Assembly (NCBI RefSeq): GCF_001721045.1
Contig: NZ_MDER01000031.1
Coordinates: forward strand, 62,001 to 126,000
DNA from: Paenibacillus nuruki
GTDB lineage: Bacteria > Bacillota > Bacilli > Paenibacillales > Paenibacillaceae
DNA length: 64,000 bases
Direction: 5' to 3'
Below, piece by piece: positions 1 to 8,028 of this stretch. The position numbers and the translations under genes were made by a program. The notes under the pieces were generated by a model that worked only from the letters and a program-made list of their open reading frames with translations, ran no database searches and was not told where the DNA came from. The first letter of the stretch is position 1. Every line of letters starts with the position of its first letter.

Positions 1-1044
1 AATAATCGCAACCGAACAAGCAGAAATAGTCAGGGTTAACCTGATTAATTGCTCATTCAGTGTCTGTTGTACTTCAGTCAGATCAGACACTACTGTGATA
101 ATCGCCGGGTACGTCAGCTCCACGGGAATAAAGGTTTTGAGCACCGGAACATTATCAAATTCGTCGGTAATCGATATCGTATTTCCTGATTTATTAACTT
201 GCTTAATATTTGTTTTGTCAGTTGCACTCTTATACGAATAATCGTTATATAATGTCTCATTGTCTGAATACCAGATGACACCGCGCGAATTGAATTGATT
301 GGCTTGATCGAGAAAGATAGGTGGATTAAAAATAGCGATCCCCAATGTCTGTCGACTGCGCTCTCCATTCAATATTTCACGAATAATCGCTTCTACACCT
401 GTATTTTCCTGATATTGCCGGACCGATTTGTCATTGGTATAGACGTTAATAACATAATTAGTAGATCCATCATAATAATAGCCCCACTTCTCACCCGCCG
501 AGTTCGCATTATCTACTTTGGAGATCATCGGTGCTCCCCAATAATCAGGAAGCTTCTGCCCAATCTCAACCGTAGGTATTTTGCCAGCCAGTAATTCTTG
601 AACCGCTTTGAGCCAATCGGCTCGCCATTCTTCTTTGACAGCTAGTTCACTAGGATCAGAAGATCGTACAGGTACAATATTATTACCAGAAGGAGCTAAA
701 AGCGTAATTCGATCCACACCCACTTGTTTACTCACTTCAGCCAATTGCTTATTGGTAATATTGTTCATGTCTGTCCCAATTTTAGATTGTGCAGCCTGCG
801 CTGCCATTCTCAAGTTCTCCCCGATCAAATCCTCTACAAAAGCTTCGCCACTTTGAGATAACTTGATAGACGATCTAATTTGATCTGTGATTGCACGCAT
901 ATTTTGTTCCTGAACCGAAATTAATGCTTTTCGCGTTGTTACGTAATAGGTAGTATTCACAATAATCAAGACAACTGTCATAACAGCCAAAATATATACA
1001 GTCACCGGAAAAGGTTTGGGTAACAGGCTCTTACGTTGTTTCAT
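1..1044 (-). CDS. Membrane sensor protein, N-terminal part (runs off the left edge)
   Basis: Reading the minus strand from an ATG at 1044, the frame stays open for 348 codons to the window edge. The product begins MKQRKSLLPKPFPVTVYI, then has one hydrophobic segment (about residues 13-32), a long extracytoplasmic stretch of about 290 residues, and the start of a second hydrophobic segment (ISACSVAII) at the edge. This two-helix topology with a large outside domain is usual for Cache-type sensors: histidine kinases, chemoreceptors or cyclic-di-GMP enzymes. The output domain lies outside the window, so the class cannot be decided. A G-rich run about 13 bases upstream is a weak ribosome site. 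Open ORFs on other frames here are shadows of this gene. Confidence 0.7.
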   Translation of the reverse strand, partial: MKQRKSLLPKPFPVTVYILAVMTVVLIIVNTTYYVTTRKALISVQEQNMRAITDQIRSSIKLSQSGEAFVEDLIGENLRMAAQAAQSKIGTDMNNITNKQLAEVSKQVGVDRITLLAPSGNNIVPVRSSDPSELAVKEEWRADWLKAVQELLAGKIPTVEIGQKLPDYWGAPMISKVDNANSAGEKWGYYYDGSTNYVINVYTNDKSVRQYQENTGVEAIIREILNGERSRQTLGIAIFNPPIFLDQANQFNSRGVIWYSDNETLYNDYSYKSATDKTNIKQVNKSGNTISITDEFDNVPVLKTFIPVELTYPAIITVVSDLTEVQQTLNEQLIRLTLTISACSVAII

Positions 1045-1254
1045 TTTAGCAAATTAACCCCCATCTATATCAGCACTTACTCCATGCCTTTTAGCCATAT
1101 TAAAATCTCAAATGTCCGAATATCGACAAATTTCGATTCTTTTTTTAGTATCATACCATGAACAGCATAGGACTACACCTAATTTTCACAAAACTATACT
1201 ATTAATTTATGGAAAAGATACCTTTATTTATTGTAACTGAGTGAACTAAATAAA

Positions 1255-1303
1255 TCCATAAATAAAGGTCCTGTAAGCACTATTAATGCTATTCAGGACC
1301 TTT
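1255..1303 (-). terminator. Intrinsic terminator of the OsmC/cupin operon
   Basis: Inverted repeat AAAGGTCCTG (1264-1273) with CAGGACCTTT (1294-1303). The loop contains a further AGCA/TGCT pairing. On the minus strand it is followed by a moderately T-rich tail. It lies 30 bases past the stop at 1333. Confidence 0.7.
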
Positions 1304-1332
1304 GTGGATAGAACCCAATCTATATTTTATGG

Positions 1333-1641
1333 TTAAGACTGATCTTTTTGCTGTTTGCGTTCAGCCCACCATTCCATATACTGATTTTCAAGCATATGGT
1401 ATTCCTGTTGTTCATACTGCTGACGCTCAGATAAAGAGATGACACTATCTTCATCATCGTAAATACGCCATAAATCTGAAAATAAATAGTCTTGGATCGC
1501 AACACATTGTCCTTGTTGTCTACCATTGACCCAAATGATGCCTTTTGTTGTACGCATCATGATACGTGCTTCGTCTATTGTGCTTGCTTTTTGCCCCAAA
1601 CGAATCATAGCTATCATTTGTCCAAACGTATACCACTGCAT
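1333..1641 (-). CDS. Small hypothetical protein (102 aa)
   Basis: I do not recognise a family. The protein is soluble, rich in Gln, Met and Trp, and starts MQWYTFGQMIAMIRLGQK. Its C-terminal third is highly charged and probably helical (SERQQYEQQEYHMLENQYMEW is close to a coiled-coil pattern). It starts only 12 bases after the cupin gene ends, has an AGGA-type ribosome site, and is followed by a good terminator, so it is the last gene of a three-gene operon. The overlapping 68-residue frame at 1320-1526 is a shadow. A role linked to the OsmC and cupin genes is only a guess from position. Confidence 0.6.
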   Translation of the reverse strand: MQWYTFGQMIAMIRLGQKASTIDEARIMMRTTKGIIWVNGRQQGQCVAIQDYLFSDLWRIYDDEDSVISLSERQQYEQQEYHMLENQYMEWWAERKQQKDQS

Positions 1642-1653
1642 AGATAGATCGTC

Positions 1654-2112
1654 CTAGCGTTGAATTAATTTGAAATCATCATAATGGAATCCTGGTGCTA
1701 CCACGCAAGATACAAATACAGGATCATTACCTAGTGGACGTGCCATTTGCCATTCTCCTGCTGGAATTAACACTTGTGGTGTCTGCCCGGCTTCAATATC
1801 CATACCCAGAATCATTTTCTTGCCTTCTACGGGTTGATCGCCTTTACCACCTAATGTTAATTCAAGCGGACTACCGGAGTGAATCAACCACAATTCGTCT
1901 GAATGCACAACATGCCAATCCGAGATTTCATCGCCGTGCAGGATAAAATAGATCGATGTTGCTGAGAAACGTGGCCCTGAATATTGTTCAGGCAAAATAT
2001 CTTTTGGAATTTCAAAAGAAGCTTTCCACATTTCTTTGTACCAACCGCCTTCACGGTGTTCGTTCATATCGAGTAATTTCACTAATGGAGATAAAGGTAA
2101 TTTCGTTCCCAT
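1654..2112 (-). CDS. Cupin-fold protein of the DUF985 (cupin_5) family
   Basis: The sequence has the DUF985 layout: an N-terminal helix (LVKLLDMNEHREGGWYKE), then a small beta barrel with RFSATSIYFILHGDEISDWHVVHSDELW and a closing VAPGFHYDDF motif. The family is found in bacteria and yeast; its chemistry is poorly defined, with metal or small-sugar/nucleotide binding suggested. I chose the ATG at 2112 rather than the in-frame TTG six bases upstream, because GAAAGAAGG lies 9 bases before the ATG. It is the middle gene of a minus-strand operon, 39 bases after the OsmC gene and 12 bases before a small unknown gene. Confidence 0.85.
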   Translation of the reverse strand: MGTKLPLSPLVKLLDMNEHREGGWYKEMWKASFEIPKDILPEQYSGPRFSATSIYFILHGDEISDWHVVHSDELWLIHSGSPLELTLGGKGDQPVEGKKMILGMDIEAGQTPQVLIPAGEWQMARPLGNDPVFVSCVVAPGFHYDDFKLIQR

Positions 2113-2151
2113 GTGCAATAACCTTCTTTCATCAAAGTTTGGAGTGTGGTG

Positions 2152-2595
2152 TTAATCGGCAATACTAATCAGAGGTTGCGTTGTAATCGTTACATTGCCT
2201 GTAATAGCGCGTGAGATCATACACGATTGCTCTGCTTTATGTGCCAGTACAGTCGCTTTCTCTACCTGATCGGCTGACTCTGCGTGGAGTACAATTTCCG
2301 GGCGATGAATAATCTGTTCATACGTAAAGATATTATTGGTTACATCTACAATACCTTCAGATTTCATCGTTAACTGTGCAACCGTAATACTCGAACGTTC
2401 AAGCATCGCTGCAAGTGTAATAATATAACAGGTTGCTGCTGCACCCAAAAGCATCTCATCCGGATTGGTTCCTGTACCCGGTCCACCCATAGGTTGGGGG
2501 ATAGAAATCGCAGTTTTGAGATTGCCTGACTCAATCGTACCTTCACTGTTCCGTCCGCCATACCAATTCGCATCCAGTACAAATTGATGTTTCAT
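2152..2595 (-). CDS. OsmC/Ohr family hydroperoxide reductase-like protein
   Basis: A 147-residue OsmC-fold protein. Members of the family reduce organic hydroperoxides with a pair of redox cysteines. Both are present here: Cys56 in GAAATCYIITLAAML and Cys125 in AEQSCMISRAI. The central helix and the PQPMGGPGTGTNPDEMLLGA entry are typical of the SACOL1771/YhfA-like branch rather than Ohr. It is the first gene of a three-gene operon with the cupin and a small protein. The reductant partner is not visible nearby, so the physiological substrate is unknown. Confidence 0.88.
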   Translation of the reverse strand: MKHQFVLDANWYGGRNSEGTIESGNLKTAISIPQPMGGPGTGTNPDEMLLGAAATCYIITLAAMLERSSITVAQLTMKSEGIVDVTNNIFTYEQIIHRPEIVLHAESADQVEKATVLAHKAEQSCMISRAITGNVTITTQPLISIAD

Positions 2596-2670
2596 TATGC
2601 CTTCATCTCCTTGCTTTGCTTACACACTTGATCTTGAACATTTTACCATATTCTATCGTATGTATCATTT

Positions 2671-2721
2671 CCAAAATAAAAACGTTCTTTCAATAAGCGT
2701 ATTTGCGTATTGAAGAACGTT
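2671..2721 (-). terminator. Terminator after the ABC permease
   Basis: AACGTTCTTTCAATA (2681-2695) pairs with TATTGAAGAACGTT (2708-2721). On the minus strand the stem is followed by TTTTTATTTTGG. It lies 41 bases past the permease stop at 2762. Confidence 0.8.
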
Positions 2722-2761
2722 CTATAGATTTTATAAAATAGAGCGTCTGCTGCTTGACCAT

Positions 2762-3631
2762 TCAAAAGTCTTTTTTGTAAAAGCGACGCATTCCCCAGAA
2801 GAATAAAATAACCGTATAAATACCAGCATAAAAAATAAATGTAGCAGACGGTGCTTGTCCAATCCCCATACCACCACGCATCTGCTGATCAATATTAAAC
2901 ATCCCTGCTAATTGATCTACATTTAACATTACAGCTAACATTTTGCGTTGGATGGCGTCTGCTGGCATCACCAATGAAATCATTCCTGTAATATTGTACA
3001 GAGAACGAGCCATTTCGGGCTTCATATCAGCTCCAGCAGATAATTTTTCCACCATACCCCCTAACCAACCTGCTCCATATAACATCGTCATAAATACACC
3101 ATTTCCAAGTGCTGAAAATAATGTAGCGCCCAATAAAGTCACAGTAACTAGTAGAGGTACGGTAAGCGCAAATAATAAAAACGATTGTATATGTAAAACA
3201 AGACTTTGCGGTACAGTCGCATAGGTGTTTGCAACAGCAACGATAGCAATATACAAAACTAAAGCATAAACGATGCCAAATAAAGTGTATCCGAGCCAGC
3301 GTCCCAGATACCATTTCCAACGCTGAATTGGACGGGTTAACATCGATTGCATCATGCTAATCTCGGCTTCCCCAGATATCGAAGAAAAAGAACTAAAAAT
3401 AATTAAAAAAGCTAAAATAAAACTTCCAAAAAAGAAACCTAACGTCAAAATAGAAGCTCCATTTATAAACTGCATCACTAACTGTTGACTTGGATCTATA
3501 CCCGATGATTCCCCAAGAATTCGGGCAATAAATGAAAAAACAATAATAAATAACACAGTCATAATCAGTGTCATCATTACCACTTTTTTGCGCATTAATT
3601 CTTTCCAGGTCATACCAATCACTGTTGTCAT
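2762..3631 (-). CDS. ABC transporter permease (ABC-2 type)
   Basis: About 289 residues with six predicted membrane segments and a short cytoplasmic tail (RRFYKKDF). The layout fits ABC-2 permeases of the NatB/GldF-like group: an N-terminal helix (MTLIMTVLFIIVFSFI), then GSFILAFLIIFSSFSSISGEAEISMMQSMLTRPIQRWKWYLGRW, a conserved EXXXM-LxRPI stretch between helices 2 and 3. The open frame extends to 3754, but the real ATG is at 3631, preceded by GGGGGGAG and overlapping the stop of the ATPase gene as TAATG. Such coupling indicates a stoichiometric ATPase/permease pair. The substrate is unknown; export of a peptide or antibiotic is common for pairs controlled by a sigma/anti-sigma module. Confidence 0.85.
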   Translation of the reverse strand: MTTVIGMTWKELMRKKVVMMTLIMTVLFIIVFSFIARILGESSGIDPSQQLVMQFINGASILTLGFFFGSFILAFLIIFSSFSSISGEAEISMMQSMLTRPIQRWKWYLGRWLGYTLFGIVYALVLYIAIVAVANTYATVPQSLVLHIQSFLLFALTVPLLVTVTLLGATLFSALGNGVFMTMLYGAGWLGGMVEKLSAGADMKPEMARSLYNITGMISLVMPADAIQRKMLAVMLNVDQLAGMFNIDQQMRGGMGIGQAPSATFIFYAGIYTVILFFWGMRRFYKKDF

Positions 3632-4611
3632 TATTGCTCCCCCCTGTGACTTAGACCGGATACAGCATCCATAAACCACTCTTCTAATCGTTCTTTCACT
3701 GGTTCTACATTGTATAAGGTCATCCCTTGATTTACGATCAATGTATTCAACCAACCAATCTGTTCTTCATTATCTATCGTTGCTTCTAACCAAACAGTCT
3801 CTTGTCCTACAGGCAATACCGAAGTAGCCGATGATATAGATGGATTCATATATCGCTTTATCGCAATACCGCTCGTCTCGCTTAACCACGGTAGAATCTC
3901 CGGTGTGAATCCGCCAACTTTAAAACGCCATTTGGTCTGTGTGTATAACACCTGACTGACTTGTCCATGACGCAAAATCTGTCCATTATTCAGTAAGGCG
4001 ATGCGTTCACATAGACTTTCTACTTCTTCTAATAAATGTGAATTTAAAAAGATCGTTTTACCTTCATTTTTTAAATTTTTAAGCAGTTCACGTACCTCTG
4101 AGCGACCTATCGGATCTAATGCAGAAGAAGGTTCATCGAGAAATAAAATAGGTGGATCATTGACTAATGCGCAAGCCATACCTAGGCGTTGTTGCATCCC
4201 TTTAGAGTAATGTTTGACTCTGTCTATTCCACGCTTACCGATACCGACTTGATCTAACAATTGCTTAATCCGTGGCTTAATCGTACTCTGATCCATACCA
4301 CACAGACGACTATGCAATCGAACCACTTCTTCACCGGTTAACCATTCTTGGTAACGATACAGCTCAGGCAAATAACCGACATGTTGCTTAGCGGCTAAAG
4401 AACCAATCGGTTCTCCAAATAATGTAGCTCTTCCTGAAGTCGGTGCTGTTAATCCAACTAGCATTTTGACCAGCGTACTTTTGCCTGCACCATTGGGACC
4501 GAGGAAGCCAAAGGCTTCCCCTTTTCCCACACTAATCGTTACATTGCGACAACCTCGACCATTATCATATTCTTTGGTTAATTGCTGAATATCGATCGCT
4601 ACTGTATTCAT
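3631..4611 (-). CDS. ABC transporter ATP-binding protein
   Basis: A 326-residue ATPase with Walker A GPNGAGKST, signature YSKGMQQR and Walker B ILFLDEPSSALD followed by the H-loop (LNSHLLEE). The last 90 residues form an extra C-terminal domain, as in bacitracin/lantibiotic-type exporters (CcmA/NatA group). Its start overlaps the previous gene by ATGA and its stop overlaps the permease start by one base, so all three are translationally coupled. With the permease it should form a membrane exporter or an enzyme-like transporter whose expression is tied to the upstream sigma factor. Confidence 0.92.
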   Translation of the reverse strand: MNTVAIDIQQLTKEYDNGRGCRNVTISVGKGEAFGFLGPNGAGKSTLVKMLVGLTAPTSGRATLFGEPIGSLAAKQHVGYLPELYRYQEWLTGEEVVRLHSRLCGMDQSTIKPRIKQLLDQVGIGKRGIDRVKHYSKGMQQRLGMACALVNDPPILFLDEPSSALDPIGRSEVRELLKNLKNEGKTIFLNSHLLEEVESLCERIALLNNGQILRHGQVSQVLYTQTKWRFKVGGFTPEILPWLSETSGIAIKRYMNPSISSATSVLPVGQETVWLEATIDNEEQIGWLNTLIVNQGMTLYNVEPVKERLEEWFMDAVSGLSHRGEQ

Positions 4612-5759
4612 GATTGGATCAACTTCTCAATTTCTTTTGTAAATGTTTCTTTGGTGTTAGATTTGTCTGCACTATTCAATTCAAACGTAAATAATTCTCC
4701 ATTGTGAATCCATGTTGCACCATAAGCTGCTGTTGTATCATCGTGATAATTGTATGTTGTAACTAAAACAGGTACTCCTGCTATGGTTACACGTTCATTT
4801 GTGCCATCTGATACTACAGGTAATGGCAATGAACCATCAATAATTTTATCACTTTGCAATCCATCTTTAAGGGATTGCGGTAAGAAAGGTAAATTAGCAA
4901 TAGCTTTAAACACTTCCTCTGTTGAAACAGAAGCATCAAATTGTACAGTTGGAACTTTAGTTTGAGTTAACATTGCAAATCGATCTTCTGTAGTCATAGT
5001 GTATTCAATAGTCTCTGGAAAATGCATTGTAATCGGAGTATTGTTCAACGATTGAGGTAACAAATCTGTACCTCCTAGACTTTGGATCGCTTTGTTAATC
5101 TCATCAACATTCATATTTAATGTCTCTGTTCTTGAGCTTCGTACGTAAGCCGTGCTTTCATCATTTTTAGAAGCTTCTTTGATTAATGTGTAATTTAATA
5201 GCGTAGCTGCTTTTGAAGGATTAAAGTCTCCCTCTACTTTGCCATATGTTGAAGTGAATGTTCCAAAACGATTTTCACTTTCTCCTAAGTCACCTTTGCT
5301 TCTGTATTGATCAAACATATCAGACAATTGCTGGTCATCTACAGTCGTTAATGTCTGTACACGGAATTGATCTAACAGTGCAGCCATTGCATTATTTCCA
5401 AATGGAGTGGATATGACTGCTCCAGCAATCACACAAGCAGCAACACCTGTAGTCCATCTTTTGCGAGCAGAACTCATTTTACGGCGACGCTTAACTGTTG
5501 GTTCTGTTGACGAAGTATGAGATTGTTCTTCATTCGGTTTTTTCATAGTATTTACACTCCTTTGAGATTGTTGTGGTTGTGATGATGGATCATCTATTTG
5601 AAATAATTGTGGTTCATTTGCCCATTGTTGCCATTTCGGATGTGGTGTCTCCGTGACAAGGCGACGTTGTAGTTTTTTCCAGGCTTCATCCGTCGCATGA
5701 GATGAATCTGTGGGTTCTGTAGGCTGAATGGCACTCGGTTCATGCGGAAATTTGCTCAC
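4608..5759 (-). CDS. Membrane-anchored regulator, probable anti-sigma factor
   Basis: About 383 residues. The N-terminal 105 residues are cytoplasmic and hydrophilic with Lys/Arg-rich KRRRKMSSARKRW just before one membrane segment (TTGVAACVIAGAVIST). The rest, about 260 residues, should lie outside and resembles the extracellular DUF4367/DUF4179-like parts of Paenibacillus anti-sigma proteins. I chose GTG at 5759, because AAAGGAGG sits seven bases upstream; the longer open frame to 5879 would overlap the sigma gene. It follows the ECF sigma gene by 25 bases and overlaps the ATPase gene. A zinc-binding anti-sigma motif (HxxxCxxC) is absent, so the sigma-binding role is inferred from order and topology. 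Confidence 0.7.
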   Translation of the reverse strand: MSKFPHEPSAIQPTEPTDSSHATDEAWKKLQRRLVTETPHPKWQQWANEPQLFQIDDPSSQPQQSQRSVNTMKKPNEEQSHTSSTEPTVKRRRKMSSARKRWTTGVAACVIAGAVISTPFGNNAMAALLDQFRVQTLTTVDDQQLSDMFDQYRSKGDLGESENRFGTFTSTYGKVEGDFNPSKAATLLNYTLIKEASKNDESTAYVRSSRTETLNMNVDEINKAIQSLGGTDLLPQSLNNTPITMHFPETIEYTMTTEDRFAMLTQTKVPTVQFDASVSTEEVFKAIANLPFLPQSLKDGLQSDKIIDGSLPLPVVSDGTNERVTIAGVPVLVTTYNYHDDTTAAYGATWIHNGELFTFELNSADKSNTKETFTKEIEKLIQS

Positions 5760-5784
5760 GTCTATTCCTCCTTTTGTGATTGAT

Positions 5785-6300
5785 TTACGTAGACCGTAAC
5801 ATCTTTTTACGTAATTTATTGGTCGCTCGATGTAGTAGTGTACCGACAAGCAGTGGTTTGAGTTGAAGCTCTTCCGCAATCTCTGCGTAACTGTAACCCG
5901 AGTATTTCATCAGTAAAGCTTGTCGATCTCGTAGCGGTAATTGTTCTAACCATTCTTGTACTTCCGCTTGTTCCATTTGTTGAATGACCACATCTTCACC
6001 AGAAGGTGGAGAATGTTGAAGATCATAGTATTGTTCTTGTTTATTTTGCAGTCGGCGTTCTCTAGCCTTTTTATCCATATAATCATAAGCAATCCGTGTT
6101 AATACGCGGTGTAACCATGCCCCTATCGCTTGAGGGTCATCGGGTGGATTGCGATATAAACGTAGAAAGACTTCTTGTGCCAGATCGTCTGCTATCGCTT
6201 CATCCCGTAGTAAAGCATAAAGCTTGCGTTTGACGATCGGATAATGTTCATAAAATATCTGTTGAAATTGTTCCGGTTCCGGAATGTCCATGTTTTGCAT
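5785..6300 (-). CDS. ECF-type RNA polymerase sigma factor
   Basis: 171 residues with sigma region 2 (YALLRDEAIADDLAQEVFLRLYRNP, and GAWLHRVLTRIAYDYMDKKARER) and region 4 (LPLRDRQALLMKYSGYSYAEIAEELQ, then LLHRATNKLRKKM). Region 4 carries LKPLLVGTLLHRA where most relatives have a GTVKSRLHRA-type helix. A sigma factor of this class directs RNA polymerase to a small regulon, commonly including its own operon. It is the first gene of an operon with a membrane regulator and an ABC transporter, and is preceded by GGAAAGGAGC. The intergenic region upstream holds AT-rich sequence, but I could not assign an ECF promoter with confidence. Confidence 0.9.
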   Translation of the reverse strand: MQNMDIPEPEQFQQIFYEHYPIVKRKLYALLRDEAIADDLAQEVFLRLYRNPPDDPQAIGAWLHRVLTRIAYDYMDKKARERRLQNKQEQYYDLQHSPPSGEDVVIQQMEQAEVQEWLEQLPLRDRQALLMKYSGYSYAEIAEELQLKPLLVGTLLHRATNKLRKKMLRST

Positions 6301-6458
6301 GCTCCTTTCCGCTGCAGCTATAAGAAAGACGAGCTGTGTTTGATTTTTATATCTATTCTGTATTTATTTATTTTTTGAAATGATTGAATCCGTCTATTTG
6401 CATAGTCTATTGGCATGATTTTCGACAATATCATACATAAATAAAAAAGGAATTTGTT

Positions 6459-6486
6459 AGTCAACATGTACAAAGTTCGATATAAT
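6459..6486 (+). promoter_or_regulatory. Candidate sigma-A promoter of the isoprenoid-synthase/NHLP pair
   Basis: A perfect TATAAT lies at 6481-6486. The best -35 candidate (AGTCAA, 6459-6464, spacer 16) is weak, so an activator could be involved. The transcript would have a leader of about 85 bases before the ATG at 6580. Confidence 0.4.
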
Positions 6487-6579
6487 AGCAAATAATCATC
6501 CAATATATTCAAATCATGTCGTATACTACCTATAATGAAAAGTATTTGGGATCTAAACGAATTTGAGGAGCGGACGCTA

Positions 6580-7605
6580 ATGCTTTGGTTACAACCATTT
6601 GAACTTCAATTAGATGCTGTTTTTGAGGAAGCGAAGCAAAAAGTAGCCCATTTTCCAAAGCCATTAAATGAATTAGGATTAACCTATTTAGCCAAATTCG
6701 ATATTCGTCAAAAACACAGCACCAAAAATTATGTCTGCTATTTGTTACCTTTCTGGATTGCAGACACTCTTCAAGCGTATCCAGCTTCAAATCTACATTC
6801 TACGACTGTACCTGTCTCCAGATCTGTATCTTCCCTTCAATCATTGCCTGAATTATCTCATCGTATGGGCGTAGCCAATATATTTTGTATGCTTCATTTT
6901 TTTATTCAAGATGATCTGATGGATACGCCCAATCTACCTGCTGATCAATTACATGATCTTATCCCGCTTAGTCAATTATTTTGGAATGAGTTTGTTAGTA
7001 TCTGTGGCGAAAATCTAGGGGATCATTCTTTATTCTGGTCATATTACAAGCAATTTTTAGCACAATGGGCAAGCGCTGTCTACAATGAAGCAGAGTCAGA
7101 TTATTTGTTCCAACAACCTGAAATGATTGCTGGTAAAGTCAGTCCGCTCAAAATTTCGCTTATTGCTATGTTGCTTCAGTCGGATCGTATGGATATGTTA
7201 CCTGATCTATTACATCAACTGGATCAAGCACTTATCGTTCTGCAAATGAATGATGATCTTACGGATTGGGAAGAAGATATGGTCGAACGCAATTATAATT
7301 GTCTGCTTGCTTTTATTCGTCATGAGGCTGTTGAACAGAAACAAGCTTTATTTACAGATAAAGTGACTCCTACTCAAGTGCAGCAAGCGATCTATGATCA
7401 AGATGTGCTTCAGCGGTATGCTCAGTATGCTGAATCTTCTTTTACCGAGGAGCCTTCATCCTTTGGTTCAGAGTCTTTAATCGCCTTTCGCAACTATTTA
7501 ATTACACAATTATATCAAGCAGCATCTTCGGTGAATGACGCTCGAAATACCCTTTTACAAGGTAGCCTACTGTACTATATCCAAAAAGACCTGACATCTT
7601 CATAG
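6580..7605 (+). CDS. Class I isoprenoid-synthase-like enzyme (ComQ-like) next to a peptide precursor
   Basis: The all-helical 341-residue protein has the two metal-binding motifs of class I isoprenoid synthases. The first is DDLMD at about residues 111-115 (in HFFIQDDLMD); the second is NDDLTDWEED at about 224-233. Overall length and motif spacing fit prenyl-transferring enzymes such as ComQ better than chain-elongating polyprenyl synthases. I prefer ATG at 6580, with TGAGGAG nine bases upstream, over the ATG at 6535, which has no ribosome site. It precedes an NHLP-type peptide gene by 65 bases on the same strand. The likely job is to transfer or make an isoprenoid for that peptide. A terpene cyclase or an inactive relative is also possible. 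Confidence 0.72.
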   Translation: MLWLQPFELQLDAVFEEAKQKVAHFPKPLNELGLTYLAKFDIRQKHSTKNYVCYLLPFWIADTLQAYPASNLHSTTVPVSRSVSSLQSLPELSHRMGVANIFCMLHFFIQDDLMDTPNLPADQLHDLIPLSQLFWNEFVSICGENLGDHSLFWSYYKQFLAQWASAVYNEAESDYLFQQPEMIAGKVSPLKISLIAMLLQSDRMDMLPDLLHQLDQALIVLQMNDDLTDWEEDMVERNYNCLLAFIRHEAVEQKQALFTDKVTPTQVQQAIYDQDVLQRYAQYAESSFTEEPSSFGSESLIAFRNYLITQLYQAASSVNDARNTLLQGSLLYYIQKDLTSS

Positions 7606-7670
7606 ATTTTTAGAATTAGACATGATACACTTATTAGGTAATTATAACCATTTGAGGGAGGAAGATTAAT

Positions 7671-7913
7671 ATGTCCAGCCAAGCTATTTTTCAAGCACAG
7701 GTTATTCAAAAGGCATGGGAAGACCCTAGTTTTATGGAGATGTTAAAAACCGATCCAAAAACAGCATTAAAAGATGTATTAGGTATTTCTTTCCCGGATC
7801 ATGTGCAACTGAAAACGGTTGAAGAAAAAAGCGATGAGTTCTATTTGGTCATTCCTCCGAAGCCTTCATCTATGATGGCTGATGCTAAAGTGAAAGTTGA
7901 TGCTGGTTGGTAA
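7671..7913 (+). CDS. NHLP-type RiPP precursor peptide with C-terminal Trp
   Basis: An 80-residue protein after GGGAGG. Residues 1-63 match the nitrile-hydratase-like leader family: VIQKAWEDPSFMEMLKTDP, then K-TALKDVLGI and the closing FYLVIPPKP. These leaders guide modification of a C-terminal core. The core here would be about the last 16 residues (SSMMADAKVKVDAGW region). It lacks the usual Gly-Gly cleavage site, Cys and Thr, so lanthipeptide- or azole-type chemistry is unlikely. The very last residue is Trp80. Beside a DDxxD isoprenoid enzyme this suggests prenylation of Trp, as in ComX. No peptidase or exporter gene is adjacent. Confidence 0.78.
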   Translation: MSSQAIFQAQVIQKAWEDPSFMEMLKTDPKTALKDVLGISFPDHVQLKTVEEKSDEFYLVIPPKPSSMMADAKVKVDAGW

Positions 7914-7970
7914 TATTCCTCTTTGATACTTGTATGTTCTTTTATACTTAAAACACATAGGCTATTTCAC

Positions 7971-8028
7971 ACAAAAAAACTGTTAAACTCTTCTAACAGC
8001 GAACCCCTTAATCTTGCGGGTTCGCTGC
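7971..8028 (-). terminator. Terminator of the histidine kinase gene
   Basis: CTGTTA (7980-7985) pairs with TAACAG (7994-7999), followed on the minus strand by TTTTTTT. A second hairpin, AGCGAACCC with GGGTTCGCT (7998-8028), overlaps the kinase stop codon. It also separates the convergent NHLP gene from the kinase. Confidence 0.7.

Noticed and set aside
6301-6420. CGTC motif near AAAC as an ECF autoregulatory promoter
   Set aside because: The spacing between the AAAC and CGTC elements is too short for a normal ECF promoter.
6318-6512. Small minus-strand frame before the ECF sigma gene
   Set aside because: AT-rich Tyr/Leu/Ile-rich composition and no ribosome site; it lies in the shared promoter region.
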